Shown here one piece after another: positions 35,948 to 44,805 of a DNA stretch of 64,000 bases (within the stretch, counting starts at the first letter, position 1; every line of letters begins with the position of its first letter). The position numbers were made by a program, and so were the translations under genes. This DNA is from Tessaracoccus rhinocerotis (lineage in GTDB: Bacteria > Actinomycetota > Actinomycetes > Propionibacteriales > Propionibacteriaceae). The notes below the pieces were generated by a model, which saw only the letters and a program-made list of their open reading frames with translations, was not told where the DNA came from and did not search any database. The DNA is taken from contig NZ_VKKG01000004.1 in NCBI RefSeq assembly GCF_007197885.1, positions 124,001 to 188,000 on the forward strand, read 5' to 3'.

Positions 35948-37378
35948 TCATCGGAGCGCCTCCATGATTGCAGTGAAGATCGGGGCGGCCACGCGGCCGC
36001 CCGAGATGTCGTCGGGGCGGACGTCGGTGCTCTGCACGAAGGCGACGACGGCGACCGTCGGCTCCTCGGCGTACCCGACGAACCACGCGTAGTTGGGGCG
36101 GTCCGGGCTCGACTCGGCCGTGCCGGTCTTGCCCCCGATCGTCATGCCGTCCATCCGGGCCGGGCTTCCGGTCCCGTCGGTGACGGTGGTCACCATCATC
36201 TCCTGCAGCTGCCGTGCGGTGCTCTGGGAGATGGGGCGGGTCAGTTCCGTGGGTGTCACCGACTCCAGCACGCGCAGGTCACGGGAGGTGACCTCCTTGA
36301 CCAGGTGCGGCCGCATCATGGTGCCATCGTTGGCGATGGCGGCGGTCACCATGAGCATCTGCAGGGGCGAGGCCGCGACGTCGTACTGGCCGATGGAGCT
36401 GAGCGCGGTCTGCGCCTCGTCGAGCTCGTCGGGGAAGCGGGACTGCGCCGAGGGCAGGTCCAAGCCCAGGTCGGAGTCGAAGCCGAAGGCACGCGCCATC
36501 TCGCGCAGGCCGTCGTCGCCGACCTCCATCCCCAGCGAGCCGAACGCGGTGTTGCAGGACGTGTTGAGCGCCTGCTCGAGGGTGACCTCGGTGCCGCCGC
36601 AGTTGGTGGAGTTGCCCATGGTCGAGTTCGAGTTGGGCAGCGGCAGCGACTGCGGGGCGGCCAGGACCGAGTCCTTGGTCCAGCCGCTCTCCAGTGCCGC
36701 GGCCGCGGTGACGAGCTTGAAGGTGGACCCGGGTGGGTACACCTCCCGGACGGCGCGGTTCTTCAGCGGCTCGTCGGGCGCGTTGAGCAGTGCGTCCCAC
36801 GAGTCCCGGGCCGAGGAGAGCTCCAGCGAGGAGAGCCGGTTCGGGTCGTAGGTGGGGGTCGAGACCAGCGCCAGCACCTCGCCGGTGGTGTAGTCGACGG
36901 CGATGGCGGCGCCCTGCTGGTCGCCCAGCGCGCGGACGGCGGCGGCCTGCGCGCCTGCGTCCAGCGTCGTGGAGATGTTGGCACCCTGCGGCGTGCGGCC
37001 GGCCAGGATGTCGAGGATGCGCTGGAACGCCTGCACCGAACCGGTGCCGGAGAGCTCCTCGTTGTAGTACTGCTCGAGGTTGCTGCGGCCGTAGTCGTAG
37101 GAGTACCAGCCGGTCACCGAGCTCCACAGCTCAGGCTCGGGGTACTCGCGCGCCCAGCGGAACGTCATGCCCTCGGAGCGGTTGGTGATGGCGATCGGCA
37201 GGTTCCCGACGAGGATCGCTCCCCGGTTCTGGGCGAACTCGGCGTCGCGGACGCGCCGGTTGCGGGAGTGGGCGTTCAGGTCCTCGCTCTCCACGACGGC
37301 GATCCACGTCATGTTGAGCAGCAGCGCCGCCATCATCAGGGCGACGAACATGCTGACCTTGCGCAGTGGCCCGTTCAC
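35948..37378 (-). CDS. pbpA: Penicillin-binding protein PbpA (class B transpeptidase)
   Basis: A 476-aa peptidoglycan transpeptidase with an N-terminal membrane anchor (residues 8-28). The active-site motifs are PPGSTFKL (SxxK), TSCNTAF (SxN) and GGKTGTAE (KTG). The GTG at 37378 overlaps the rodA stop as GTGA; the frame open further upstream lies inside rodA. PbpA and RodA form a SEDS-bPBP pair, in which RodA polymerises and PbpA crosslinks glycan strands. Confidence 0.94.
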   Translation of the reverse strand: MNGPLRKVSMFVALMMAALLLNMTWIAVVESEDLNAHSRNRRVRDAEFAQNRGAILVGNLPIAITNRSEGMTFRWAREYPEPELWSSVTGWYSYDYGRSNLEQYYNEELSGTGSVQAFQRILDILAGRTPQGANISTTLDAGAQAAAVRALGDQQGAAIAVDYTTGEVLALVSTPTYDPNRLSSLELSSARDSWDALLNAPDEPLKNRAVREVYPPGSTFKLVTAAAALESGWTKDSVLAAPQSLPLPNSNSTMGNSTNCGGTEVTLEQALNTSCNTAFGSLGMEVGDDGLREMARAFGFDSDLGLDLPSAQSRFPDELDEAQTALSSIGQYDVAASPLQMLMVTAAIANDGTMMRPHLVKEVTSRDLRVLESVTPTELTRPISQSTARQLQEMMVTTVTDGTGSPARMDGMTIGGKTGTAESSPDRPNYAWFVGYAEEPTVAVVAFVQSTDVRPDDISGGRVAAPIFTAIMEALR

Positions 37379-38766
37379 TTTGCGATCACCACCGTCGAGT
37401 CGTCGCCGACCAGTTCCTGCGGGGTGGCGGTTGCGGCCTGCGGCATCCGTGCCCGGTGCGAGATCACCAGCAGGATGCCGATGATGATCCAGTTGGCCAC
37501 CAGGCTCGAGCCGCCCTGGGACATGAACGGCGTGGTGAGGCCCGTCAGGGGCAGGAGCCGGGTGATGCCGCCGAGGATGGCGAAGACCTGCAGCGCGAAT
37601 GTGAACGCCAACCCGCCGGCGAGCAGCTTGCCGAAGCCGTCGGGGCAGGTCAGGGCGGCCTTCATGCCGCGGGCGATGACCAACGAGTAGATGACGATGA
37701 TCGCCATGAAGCCGACGATCCCGATCTCCTCGCCGAGGCTCGCGGCGATGAAGTCGCTCTTGGGCAGCGGGGTGAGGCCCGGGCGCCCGTTGCCCCAGCC
37801 GCGGCCGAACAGCCCGGCCCACGCGAACCCGAACTGGGCGCTGATGATCTGCAGGTTGGCGTCGTAGTTGCTGAACGGGTCCAGCCAGGCGTTGACGCGG
37901 CGGGGCACGTGGTGGGTGAAGTTGTAGGCCAGCACACCCGCGACGGCGAAGCCGAGGCCCGCGAGGATCGTCCAAGCCGGCCGCTCGGTGGCGATGTAGA
38001 TCATCACGGTGAACAGGCCGAAGAACAGCAGGGCCGTGCCGAGGTCGTTCTGGAACACCATCACCGCCAGTGCGAGCAGCCACATCACGGCGATCGGGCC
38101 CAGGTCACGGGCGCGCGGCAGCTCCAGGCCGACGAAACGCTTGCCCGCCAGGGCCAGCACGTCGCGCTTCTCGTAGAAGTAGGCGGCGAACGCGATGGCC
38201 AGCACGATCTTGGCCACCTCGGCCGGCTGGAAGCTGAACCCGGCGACGTTGATCCAGATCTGGGCGCCGCCGGAGGCGCGTCCGAGGCCGGGCACCAGTG
38301 GCAGCAGCAGGAGGACGAGGCCGACGATGAACAGCAGGTAGGGGTAGCGCTGGAGGCGACGGTGGTCGCGCAGCACCACCAGCACGCCGATGAACAGGGC
38401 GATGCCGAGACCGGTCCACACCAGCTGCTGCTCGGCGTCGTGGCGGATGACGTCGGGGATCTGGTCGATGCGGGCGATCATCGCCAGGCCGAGCCCGTTG
38501 AGCAGGAACACGCAGGGCAGGATCAGGGGGTCGGCCCACGGCAGCCGGATCCTCACCGCGAGGTGGGCGAGGATGCCCATGCCGAACCAGATGCCGGCCG
38601 CCGTCGCCAGATTCTCCGGCAGGTTCCCGTAGAGGCTCAGGTGGGTCACCACCCAGCCGCCCAGACCGAAGGTCTGGGCGAACAGGATCAGCAGCAGCTC
38701 CGCGTTGCGCCACTGGCGGTGGACCACCACGTCCCCGGTGGCGGCCGGCTGTTTGGCGACGGACAT
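37375..38766 (-). CDS. rodA: SEDS-family peptidoglycan glycosyltransferase RodA/FtsW
   Basis: A 463-aa protein with about ten to eleven helices that polymerises lipid II. The SEDS signature is present in AGFSFQPAEVAKI and VFQNDLGTALLFFG, and the conserved periplasmic loop in PKSDFIAASLGEEIG. The ATG at 38766 overlaps the pstP stop by one base (TGATG), and its own stop overlaps pbpA, indicating coupled translation. Locus order makes it the RodA partner of PbpA. Confidence 0.94.
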   Translation of the reverse strand: MSVAKQPAATGDVVVHRQWRNAELLLILFAQTFGLGGWVVTHLSLYGNLPENLATAAGIWFGMGILAHLAVRIRLPWADPLILPCVFLLNGLGLAMIARIDQIPDVIRHDAEQQLVWTGLGIALFIGVLVVLRDHRRLQRYPYLLFIVGLVLLLLPLVPGLGRASGGAQIWINVAGFSFQPAEVAKIVLAIAFAAYFYEKRDVLALAGKRFVGLELPRARDLGPIAVMWLLALAVMVFQNDLGTALLFFGLFTVMIYIATERPAWTILAGLGFAVAGVLAYNFTHHVPRRVNAWLDPFSNYDANLQIISAQFGFAWAGLFGRGWGNGRPGLTPLPKSDFIAASLGEEIGIVGFMAIIVIYSLVIARGMKAALTCPDGFGKLLAGGLAFTFALQVFAILGGITRLLPLTGLTTPFMSQGGSSLVANWIIIGILLVISHRARMPQAATATPQELVGDDSTVVIAK

Positions 38767-40169
38767 CACCTGCAGGCCTCCGGATCCGCTTCCTCCGTCG
38801 CCGTGGGCGTGATCGGTGCGAGGTAGGTGGGATAGTTCGGCTGCCCGGTGGACAGGCCCGTCGGCGAGGGCTGCGGCTCGGGGCTCGGGGTCGGATCCGG
38901 ACGGTTGTCGCGCTCTTCGCGCGCCTCGACGCAGCGGGCGGCGAAGTCGGCGAGCTGGTCGGCGGTGGCGTGCGCCCGCTCGAGGCTGGGGACGCCGATG
39001 GTGTTGGCGACGGCACGCTGGTAGAAGGCTGGCAGGTCCTCGACCTGGAAGTCGCGCGTCTCCACGAGCACGTTCAGCTCCTGTCCGAGCAGCGAGCCGG
39101 GCAGCCCGTTGTAGATGCCCACGTAGCCCTCGGCGTCGGCCAGGAAGTAGCGCGACTTCGCGTACGCCGTCACGCCCCACGCGGACCCGCCGAGCACCAG
39201 GGCGATGGCGAGCACGGCGGCCAGGATGCCCGGCCAGCGGCGGTGCGGCGTCGGGTCCGGGGCGTAGCGGGCGCGCTCGGCCTCGTCGTGGTCTTCGTCC
39301 TCCTCCTCGGTCTCCGCGGGGGAGTCCTCGACGGTGGGGGAGTCGGGGAAGGCGGTGTGCTGGAACTCTGCGGCGAGCTCGTCGGGCTCGGGGATCTCGC
39401 GCTCGACGGCGGAGCCGACGAGCTGCGGCGCCCGGGTCGCGAGGGCGTCGTCGGCTTCGACCACCTCGCCGATGATCACGGTGATGTTGTCGTGGCCACC
39501 GGCGTTGTTGGCGGCCTCGGCGAGGCCGGAGGTCACTTCGTCGAGGTCCGGTAGGGCCAGCAGCTCGCCGATCTCGTCGTCGCCGATCAGGCCGCTGAGG
39601 CCGTCGGAGCAGAACAGGAAGCGGTCGCCCAGCGCGACGTCCACCAGCGAGTAGTCCGGCATCATCGTCGCGTGCCCGTTGAGCACCTTCAGGATGAGCG
39701 AGCGGTGCGGATGGGTGGCGGCCTGCTCCGGGGTGAGGCGCCCGCTGTCTATGAGGGACTGCACCCAGGAGTGGTCGTGGGTGAGCTGGGTGAGCTCGCC
39801 GTCGCGCAGGACGTAGCAGCGCGAGTCGCCGATGTGGGCCATCCCCAGCTGGGTCCCGGAGAACATGGCGCCGCAGAAGGTGGTGCCCATGCCGTCGAGG
39901 GTCGGGTCGGCCTCCACGAGCGCGGCGAGCTTCTCGTTGGCCCGGGTGACGACGCCCTTGATGTGGTCCACCATGGCGTCGCCCTCGAGGTGCTCGTCGG
40001 AGCGGCTCGCCTCCACGGCCGCGACGGCCGAGGCCAGGTCACCCGCGGCTGCGCCGCCCATGCCGTCGGCGACCAGCAGCATGTTCGGGGACGCGTACCC
40101 GGCGTCCTGGTTGTTCTTGCGGACCCGACCCACCTCGGAGTGGGCGCGGAAGTCGAGGGAGAAGGTCAC
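38766..40169 (-). CDS. pstP: PP2C-type serine/threonine phosphatase PstP
   Basis: A 467-aa membrane phosphatase opposing PknB. The catalytic domain (about 1-240) has the PPM metal motifs NQDAG, VADGMGG, GDSRCY, CSDGLSGL and GHDNITV. A Glu/Asp-rich linker leads to one helix (about 310-335) and an extracytoplasmic domain ending in a Pro/Thr-rich tail. It lies 2 nt after fhaB and overlaps rodA by one base. Confidence 0.94.
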   Translation of the reverse strand: MTFSLDFRAHSEVGRVRKNNQDAGYASPNMLLVADGMGGAAAGDLASAVAAVEASRSDEHLEGDAMVDHIKGVVTRANEKLAALVEADPTLDGMGTTFCGAMFSGTQLGMAHIGDSRCYVLRDGELTQLTHDHSWVQSLIDSGRLTPEQAATHPHRSLILKVLNGHATMMPDYSLVDVALGDRFLFCSDGLSGLIGDDEIGELLALPDLDEVTSGLAEAANNAGGHDNITVIIGEVVEADDALATRAPQLVGSAVEREIPEPDELAAEFQHTAFPDSPTVEDSPAETEEEDEDHDEAERARYAPDPTPHRRWPGILAAVLAIALVLGGSAWGVTAYAKSRYFLADAEGYVGIYNGLPGSLLGQELNVLVETRDFQVEDLPAFYQRAVANTIGVPSLERAHATADQLADFAARCVEAREERDNRPDPTPSPEPQPSPTGLSTGQPNYPTYLAPITPTATEEADPEACR

Positions 40170-40171
40170 GC

Positions 40172-40633
40172 TCAGACCTCCAGACGCATGAGGGTCTTGC
40201 CGATCCGGATCACGTCACCGACCGTGACGCGGGTGGGTTCGCTGACGCGGCGCCCGTTCACGTACGTGCCGTTGGTTGAGCCGAGGTCCGTGAGCACCCA
40301 CGTGAGTGCATCGGCCTGCACCAGCTGGGCGTGGCGGGCGGAGGCGTAGTCGTCCTCGAGGTTGAAGGTGCTGTCCGCGGCGCGTCCCAGGTTGATCGTC
40401 GGCTCCACCGGCACCGAGAGCCCCTGCTGCGCGCCCTGGGTGACGGCGAACCGGGTGGGGGTGCGGGAACGCCTTCCGTGGCCGGGACCGTCGGCGGGGT
40501 GGGCCTTCAGCGTGTCAGCCTTGACCCTTCGGCCGAACATGTCGCGACGGATGACGTCGGCGATGAACAGGATGAACAGCCACAGCAGGATCAGGAAGAC
40601 GATGCGAATGGCCGCGACGATCAGCTCACTCAT
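40172..40633 (-). CDS. fhaB: FHA-domain protein FhaB (FipA)
   Basis: A 153-aa protein with one N-terminal helix (about 5-26) and a C-terminal FHA domain that binds phosphothreonine. Residues LGRAADSTFNL, SARHAQL and LGSTNGTYVNGRRV carry the conserved Gly-Arg, Ser-His and Asn-Gly. In mycobacteria FhaB/FipA links PknA/PknB signalling to FtsZ and FtsQ at the septum. It directly abuts fhaA (stop of fhaA and start of fhaB are adjacent). Confidence 0.92.
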   Translation of the reverse strand: MSELIVAAIRIVFLILLWLFILFIADVIRRDMFGRRVKADTLKAHPADGPGHGRRSRTPTRFAVTQGAQQGLSVPVEPTINLGRAADSTFNLEDDYASARHAQLVQADALTWVLTDLGSTNGTYVNGRRVSEPTRVTVGDVIRIGKTLMRLEV

Positions 40634-41353
40634 TCACTGCTCCGACGGCGCGTGCACCAGCATCCTTGTGTTGCCGATCTCGATCCGCGATCCGTCCACG
40701 AGCTGGACCTCCTGGATACGGCTGCCATTGACGATGATTCCGTTCGTTGAGCCCAGGTCCTCGATGGAGACCGACGGGGCGTCCGGGGTGCCGGTGACGG
40801 TCACCAGCGCGTGGCGGCGGGACACGCCCGGGTCGTTGATGCGCAGGTCTGCCTCCGAGCCGCGGCCGATCACCAGGCCCGGGGGACGCAGCGGGTGGCG
40901 CACCCCGTTGACCTCGAGCACCAGGCCGCGGGCGGGACGGTGGATCGACGCGGGGCGGCGCTCACCGGAGCCGGACGAGCCGTCGGAGACGGCGTCGCTG
41001 GCCACCTTGAACTGCCCGGTGGGCAGGGACTTGTCCAGCTCGTAGTTGATCGAGATCGGGCCGTTGAACACGTACTGCCGCTCGGCGGCATGTTCGCGCA
41101 GGCCAGGGATGATCTCAGCGTTCAGCGTCTTCGAGTACGGGAACAGGCGGTTGTAGTCGTGCGGGGACAAGGAGATGGTGAAGTCGTTGGGCACCAGCCG
41201 ACGGTCCCGGCTGAGCAACTTGGCCTCGGCGTCCAGCTCCCGCTGGATGCCTGCGGCGATCTCAACGGGCTGCACGTCGCCCTTGAAGGCACGCGCGAAC
41301 ACCTTGTCGACGGCGGCGCCGATCCTCTTCTCGGCGCGGTCGAACACACCCAT
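40634..41353 (-). CDS. fhaA: FHA-domain protein FhaA (DUF3662-FHA)
   Basis: A 239-aa protein, first gene of the kinase-phosphatase-cell wall operon. The N-terminal DUF3662 (about 1-115, MGVFDRAEKRIGAAVDKVFARAF) precedes a linker and a C-terminal FHA domain (about 150-239) with VIGRGSEADLRIND, SRRHALV and LGSTNGIIVNG. The mycobacterial homologue binds phosphorylated MviN and PknB and regulates peptidoglycan synthesis. It is shorter than mycobacterial FhaA because the long Gln/Pro/Tyr-rich linker is missing. Confidence 0.93.
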   Translation of the reverse strand: MGVFDRAEKRIGAAVDKVFARAFKGDVQPVEIAAGIQRELDAEAKLLSRDRRLVPNDFTISLSPHDYNRLFPYSKTLNAEIIPGLREHAAERQYVFNGPISINYELDKSLPTGQFKVASDAVSDGSSGSGERRPASIHRPARGLVLEVNGVRHPLRPPGLVIGRGSEADLRINDPGVSRRHALVTVTGTPDAPSVSIEDLGSTNGIIVNGSRIQEVQLVDGSRIEIGNTRMLVHAPSEQ

Positions 41354-41598
41354 CCTGACCCCCTTCCAGCGGTCACACCGGCTTTCAGCTTACCCAGAGG
41401 CGCGCTCAGCGCGGCAAACAGGTCTGCGGCGCGCCGTCACCTCAACCCCAACTGGAGGTCGCTGCGACGTGGTGTTCGCCCTTGTCGACGGCGTCTGCGT
41501 CCGGCCGTGGTCCGCGGCTGTTCGGACCTGGGGCCCCGCTGCAGGGGGCGGATTCCGGGCCCTGGTCGGACGCTGGGTTCGCCGTCGCGGCCCCGTGC

Positions 41599-41676
41599 CG
41601 ACCCGACACGCCGCACGGAATCTGGCCAGGGGTGGCCGGCCCCCTCCGAGACGATTCGGTGCGGCGTGTCGGGTCG
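41599..41676. repeat. 18-bp perfect inverted repeat upstream of the PTS operon
   Basis: CGACCCGACACGCCGCAC (41599-41616) pairs perfectly with 41659-41676, 42 bp apart. Past a single mismatch GAATC/GATTC extends the arms inwards. Outwards TTCGCCGTCG on the left resembles the complement of CGACGGCGAG on the right if a 12-bp insertion in the left arm is allowed. It looks like a degraded palindromic or miniature mobile element. Confidence 0.7.
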
Positions 41677-41727
41677 ACGGCGAGCGCACCGATGTTGGTT
41701 CGTGTCCGAATCGGCCCGCCGGAGGGG

Positions 41728-41762
41728 TTGACACGGACAGAAACAAAGGTGAGGATGTCCGT
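41728..41762 (+). promoter_or_regulatory. Candidate promoter and DeoR-type operator of the PTS operon
   Basis: TTGACA (41728-41733) is a good -35; the -10 is unclear. It overlaps an inverted repeat ACGGACA (41733-41739) / TGTCCGT (41756-41762). The spacer includes GAAACAAA, a motif often met in sites of DeoR-type sugar repressors. The operon encodes such a regulator. Confidence 0.5.
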
Positions 41763-41823
41763 ATCGCTCCGATGGTGGAGCGGGTCCAGTCCCGAACAGC
41801 GAAGTTCAGAAAGGGTGAGCGCA

Positions 41824-43308
41824 ATGGCACCCACCGACGTACTGCCCGACGCGAGAGTCAACAAGAACCTCGAGGGCACCGGTTTCCGCGCCCGTGTCCA
41901 GAAGTTCGGCGGGTTCCTCGCCGGCATGATCATGCCCAACATCGGCGCCTTCATCGCCTGGGGCCTTCTCACGGCACTGTTCATCCCCAACGGATGGCTG
42001 CCCAACGAGACCCTGGCCACCATGGTCGGTCCGATCATCACCTACCTCCTGCCGATCCTCATCGGCTACACCGCCGGCCGGATCGTCCACGGCCAGCGCG
42101 GTGCCGTCATCGGCGCCATCGCCACGATGGGCGTCGTCGTCGGCTCGGAAGTGCCGATGTTCCTCGGGGCCATGATCATCGCCCCGATCTCCGCGTGGCT
42201 GCTCAAGAAGTTCGACAAGCTGATCGAGGGCCGCGTCGCCAGCGGCTTCGAGATGCTGGTGGACAACTTCTCCCTCGGCATCATCGGCATGCTGATGGCC
42301 ATCCTCGGCCGCCTCGGCATCGGACCGGTCGTCAACACCCTCGTCGGCTGGCTCGGCTCCGGCGTGGACCTCCTCGTCCAGAACGGCCTGTTGCCGCTGG
42401 CGTCGATCTTCGTCGAACCCGCCAAGGTGCTGTTCCTCAACAACGCCATCAACCACGGCGTCCTGACACCGCTCGGCGCGGCCGAGTCGCAGTCGCTGGG
42501 CCAGTCGATCCTGTTCATGGTGGAGTCGAACCCCGGCCCCGGCCTCGGCATCCTGTGCGCCTTCCTGGTGTTCGGCCCCAAGGCCCTGCGGGGGTCCACC
42601 CCCGGCGCCATCATCATCCACTTCCTCGGCGGCATCCACGAGATCTACTTCCCCTACATCCTCGCCAAGCCGGCACTCATCCTGGCCGCGATCGCCGGCG
42701 GCATGAGCGGCGTCTTCGTCGGTAGCGTCCTGAACGCGGGCCTGGTCTCCGCGGCGTCGCCCGGCAGCATCCTCGCCTACCTGGCCGTGACGCCACGCGG
42801 CGGTCACCTCGGGGTGCTGGCCGCGGTCGCGGCAGCCGCGATCGTGTCGTTCGTCGTCGCCTCGCTGCTGCTCGGGTTCGGCAAGAAGGACGAGCAGGTC
42901 GACGCCGCCACGGCCGAGGCCGCCGGGGCCCCGCCGGCTGACACCACCGGCACGATGGGCGCCGCCACCGTCGCCGCCGCCCCGGCCGCGACCGCCATCG
43001 CCACCCGCTCCATCAACGGCAGGGACGTGAGGGAACTGGTCGTGGCCTGCGACGCCGGCATGGGCTCGTCGGTGATGGTCACCGGCGCGATGAAGAAGCG
43101 GCTCAAGTCCTACGACATCGACGTCCGGCACTCGCCGGTCAACGACCTGCCGCCGGACACCGAGCTGGTCATGTGCCAGTCCGGCCTGGTGGACCGCGTC
43201 CGCGGCATCGCCCCGAACGCCGTGATCGTCCCCTTCGAACAGTTCGTGGGAGACCCCGCCTTCGCGAGGCTCGAAGAGCAGATCAAGAACGGAGAGAACA
43301 TTGAATGA
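41824..43308 (+). CDS. mtlA: PTS mannitol-family permease, IICB
   Basis: A 494-aa phosphotransferase permease that imports and phosphorylates a hexitol. Residues 1-350 form the membrane IIC domain with the mannitol-type motifs MIMPNIGAFIAWG, LNNAINHGVLTPLG and HFLGGIHEIYFPYIL. An Ala-rich linker (375-405) leads to the IIB domain, with the phosphorylated Cys in VVACDAGMGSS. The E. coli-type fused IIA is absent and encoded by the next gene. The ATG at 41824 was chosen by family start; earlier codons have no similarity. Mannitol is the default substrate, but the downstream enzymes leave room for another hexitol. Confidence 0.92.
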   Translation: MAPTDVLPDARVNKNLEGTGFRARVQKFGGFLAGMIMPNIGAFIAWGLLTALFIPNGWLPNETLATMVGPIITYLLPILIGYTAGRIVHGQRGAVIGAIATMGVVVGSEVPMFLGAMIIAPISAWLLKKFDKLIEGRVASGFEMLVDNFSLGIIGMLMAILGRLGIGPVVNTLVGWLGSGVDLLVQNGLLPLASIFVEPAKVLFLNNAINHGVLTPLGAAESQSLGQSILFMVESNPGPGLGILCAFLVFGPKALRGSTPGAIIIHFLGGIHEIYFPYILAKPALILAAIAGGMSGVFVGSVLNAGLVSAASPGSILAYLAVTPRGGHLGVLAAVAAAAIVSFVVASLLLGFGKKDEQVDAATAEAAGAPPADTTGTMGAATVAAAPAATAIATRSINGRDVRELVVACDAGMGSSVMVTGAMKKRLKSYDIDVRHSPVNDLPPDTELVMCQSGLVDRVRGIAPNAVIVPFEQFVGDPAFARLEEQIKNGENIE

Positions 43309-43741
43309 CGTCATGACCCCCGAGTCCGTCCGACTCGGCCAGAGGGCCACCGACAAGGACGACGCCATCCGGCAGTGCGGGGCGCTCCTAGTCGCGCTCG
43401 GCGCCGCCAGCCAGGAGTACGCCGACGCGCTGTTCGACAGGGAGAAGCAGGTGTCCACCTTCCTCGGCGAGGGGGTGGCCATCCCGCACGGCACCAACGA
43501 GTCCCGCGTCCACATCAAGAAGACGGCCCTGGGGTTCATCCAGTTCCCCGACGGCGTCGACTGGGCGGGCAACACCGTCAACGTCTGCATCCCGATCGCC
43601 AGCAACTCCGACGAGCACGTCGACATCCTGGCCGCACTGGCTGAGGTGCTGATGGACCCGGAGAAGGCGGAGAAGCTGCGCAGTTCGGGCAGCGTCGACG
43701 AGGTGCTCGGGCTGCTGGGCAGCATCGGATCGGAGGACTGA
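43301..43741 (+). CDS. mtlF: PTS mannitol-family IIA component
   Basis: A 146-aa cytosolic phosphocarrier that passes phosphate from HPr to the IIB domain. The active His is in VAIPHGTNES. The TTG start at 43301 overlaps the end of mtlA by 8 nt and has GGAGAG 4 nt before it; the next in-frame ATG (43313) would be too far from that site. Downstream the dehydrogenase starts 1 nt after the stop. Confidence 0.9.
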   Translation: MNDVMTPESVRLGQRATDKDDAIRQCGALLVALGAASQEYADALFDREKQVSTFLGEGVAIPHGTNESRVHIKKTALGFIQFPDGVDWAGNTVNVCIPIASNSDEHVDILAALAEVLMDPEKAEKLRSSGSVDEVLGLLGSIGSED

Positions 43742-43742
43742 C

Positions 43743-44789
43743 ATGCTGGCACTTCGCTTCTACGCACCCGAGGACCTCCGGCTCGAGGACGTCCCCGAAC
43801 CCACACCCGCCGCCGACGAGGTGAAGATCCGCGTCCGCAACTGCTCCACGTGCGGCACCGACGTCAAGATCCGCCGCAACGGCCACCCCAACCTCTCGCC
43901 CCCACGCACCATCGGGCACGAGATCGCCGGCGAGATCACTGAGATCGGCACCGACGTCGCGGGCGAGTGGAAGGTGGGCGACCGCGTCCAGGTGATCGCC
44001 GCCGTCCCGTGCGGTGACTGCCACGAGTGCCGCAAGGGCTGGATGGCCGTCTGCCAGAACCAGACCTCGGTGGGCTACCAGTACGACGGCGGGTTCGCCG
44101 AGTACATGATCGTGCCCCGCGAGGTGCTCAAGGTGGACGGCATGAACCGCATCCCCGACGGCGTCAGCTTCGCCGAGGCCTCGGCCGCGGAGCCGTTCGC
44201 GTGCGCCATCAACGCGCAGGAGCAGTTGGGCATCGAGGAGGGCGACACCGTCGTGATCTTCGGCGCCGGGCCCATCGGCTGCATGCACGTGCGGATCGCC
44301 CGCGGCGTCCACAAGGTGGGCCGGGTCATCCTCGTCGACATCAACGCCGAACGCCTGCAGATGAGCGCCGACGCGGTCCAGCCCGACGTCGTCATCAACG
44401 GCTCAGAGACCGACGTTGTGGCTGAGGTCATGAAGCTCACCGACGGCCGCGGCGCGGACGTGGTCATCACCGCGACGCCCGCCAACGTCACCCAGGAGCA
44501 GGCCGTCGCCATGACCGCCCGCAACGGCCGGATCAGCTTCTTCGGGGGACTGCCGAAGAATGACCCGTTCATCAAGCTCGACTCCAACCTGGTGCACTAC
44601 CGCCAGTTGCACATCCATGGCGCCAACGGGTCGGCACCCGAGCACAACAAGCGCGCCCTGGCCTACATCGCCTCCGGCGAGGTGCCCGTGGCAGATCTCA
44701 TCACCAAGCGCGTCCCGCTTTCGCAAGTCATGGACGTGTTTGAGATCGTTGCCAAGGGCGAGGCCATCAAGGTGACCGTCGAGCCCTGA
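43743..44789 (+). CDS. Zinc-dependent MDR polyol(-phosphate) dehydrogenase
   Basis: A 348-aa zinc alcohol dehydrogenase of the sorbitol/threonine dehydrogenase type. Catalytic zinc ligands are in CSTCGTD and GHEIAGE, the structural zinc cluster in CGDCHECRKGWMAVC, and the NAD fold in IFGAGPIGCMH (about 177-187). It takes the place of MtlD, the mannitol-1-phosphate 5-dehydrogenase, which is unrelated in sequence and missing here. Its substrate is therefore most likely the hexitol phosphate produced by the PTS, with reaction position unknown. It sits between the PTS genes and the repressor. Confidence 0.87.
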   Translation: MLALRFYAPEDLRLEDVPEPTPAADEVKIRVRNCSTCGTDVKIRRNGHPNLSPPRTIGHEIAGEITEIGTDVAGEWKVGDRVQVIAAVPCGDCHECRKGWMAVCQNQTSVGYQYDGGFAEYMIVPREVLKVDGMNRIPDGVSFAEASAAEPFACAINAQEQLGIEEGDTVVIFGAGPIGCMHVRIARGVHKVGRVILVDINAERLQMSADAVQPDVVINGSETDVVAEVMKLTDGRGADVVITATPANVTQEQAVAMTARNGRISFFGGLPKNDPFIKLDSNLVHYRQLHIHGANGSAPEHNKRALAYIASGEVPVADLITKRVPLSQVMDVFEIVAKGEAIKVTVEP

Positions 44790-44805
44790 ACCGGAAGGCG
44801 AGGAC

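Larger units (their letters stand above)
41354..41823. other. 470-bp gene-free region upstream of the PTS operon
   Basis: No convincing gene is present. The region separates fhaA (-) from the PTS operon (+). It contains a long imperfect inverted repeat (main arms 41599-41616 and 41659-41676) and, close to the PTS gene, a TTGACA box within a candidate operator. A frame open to the PTS gene from 41482 lacks a ribosome site and similarity. Confidence 0.7.
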
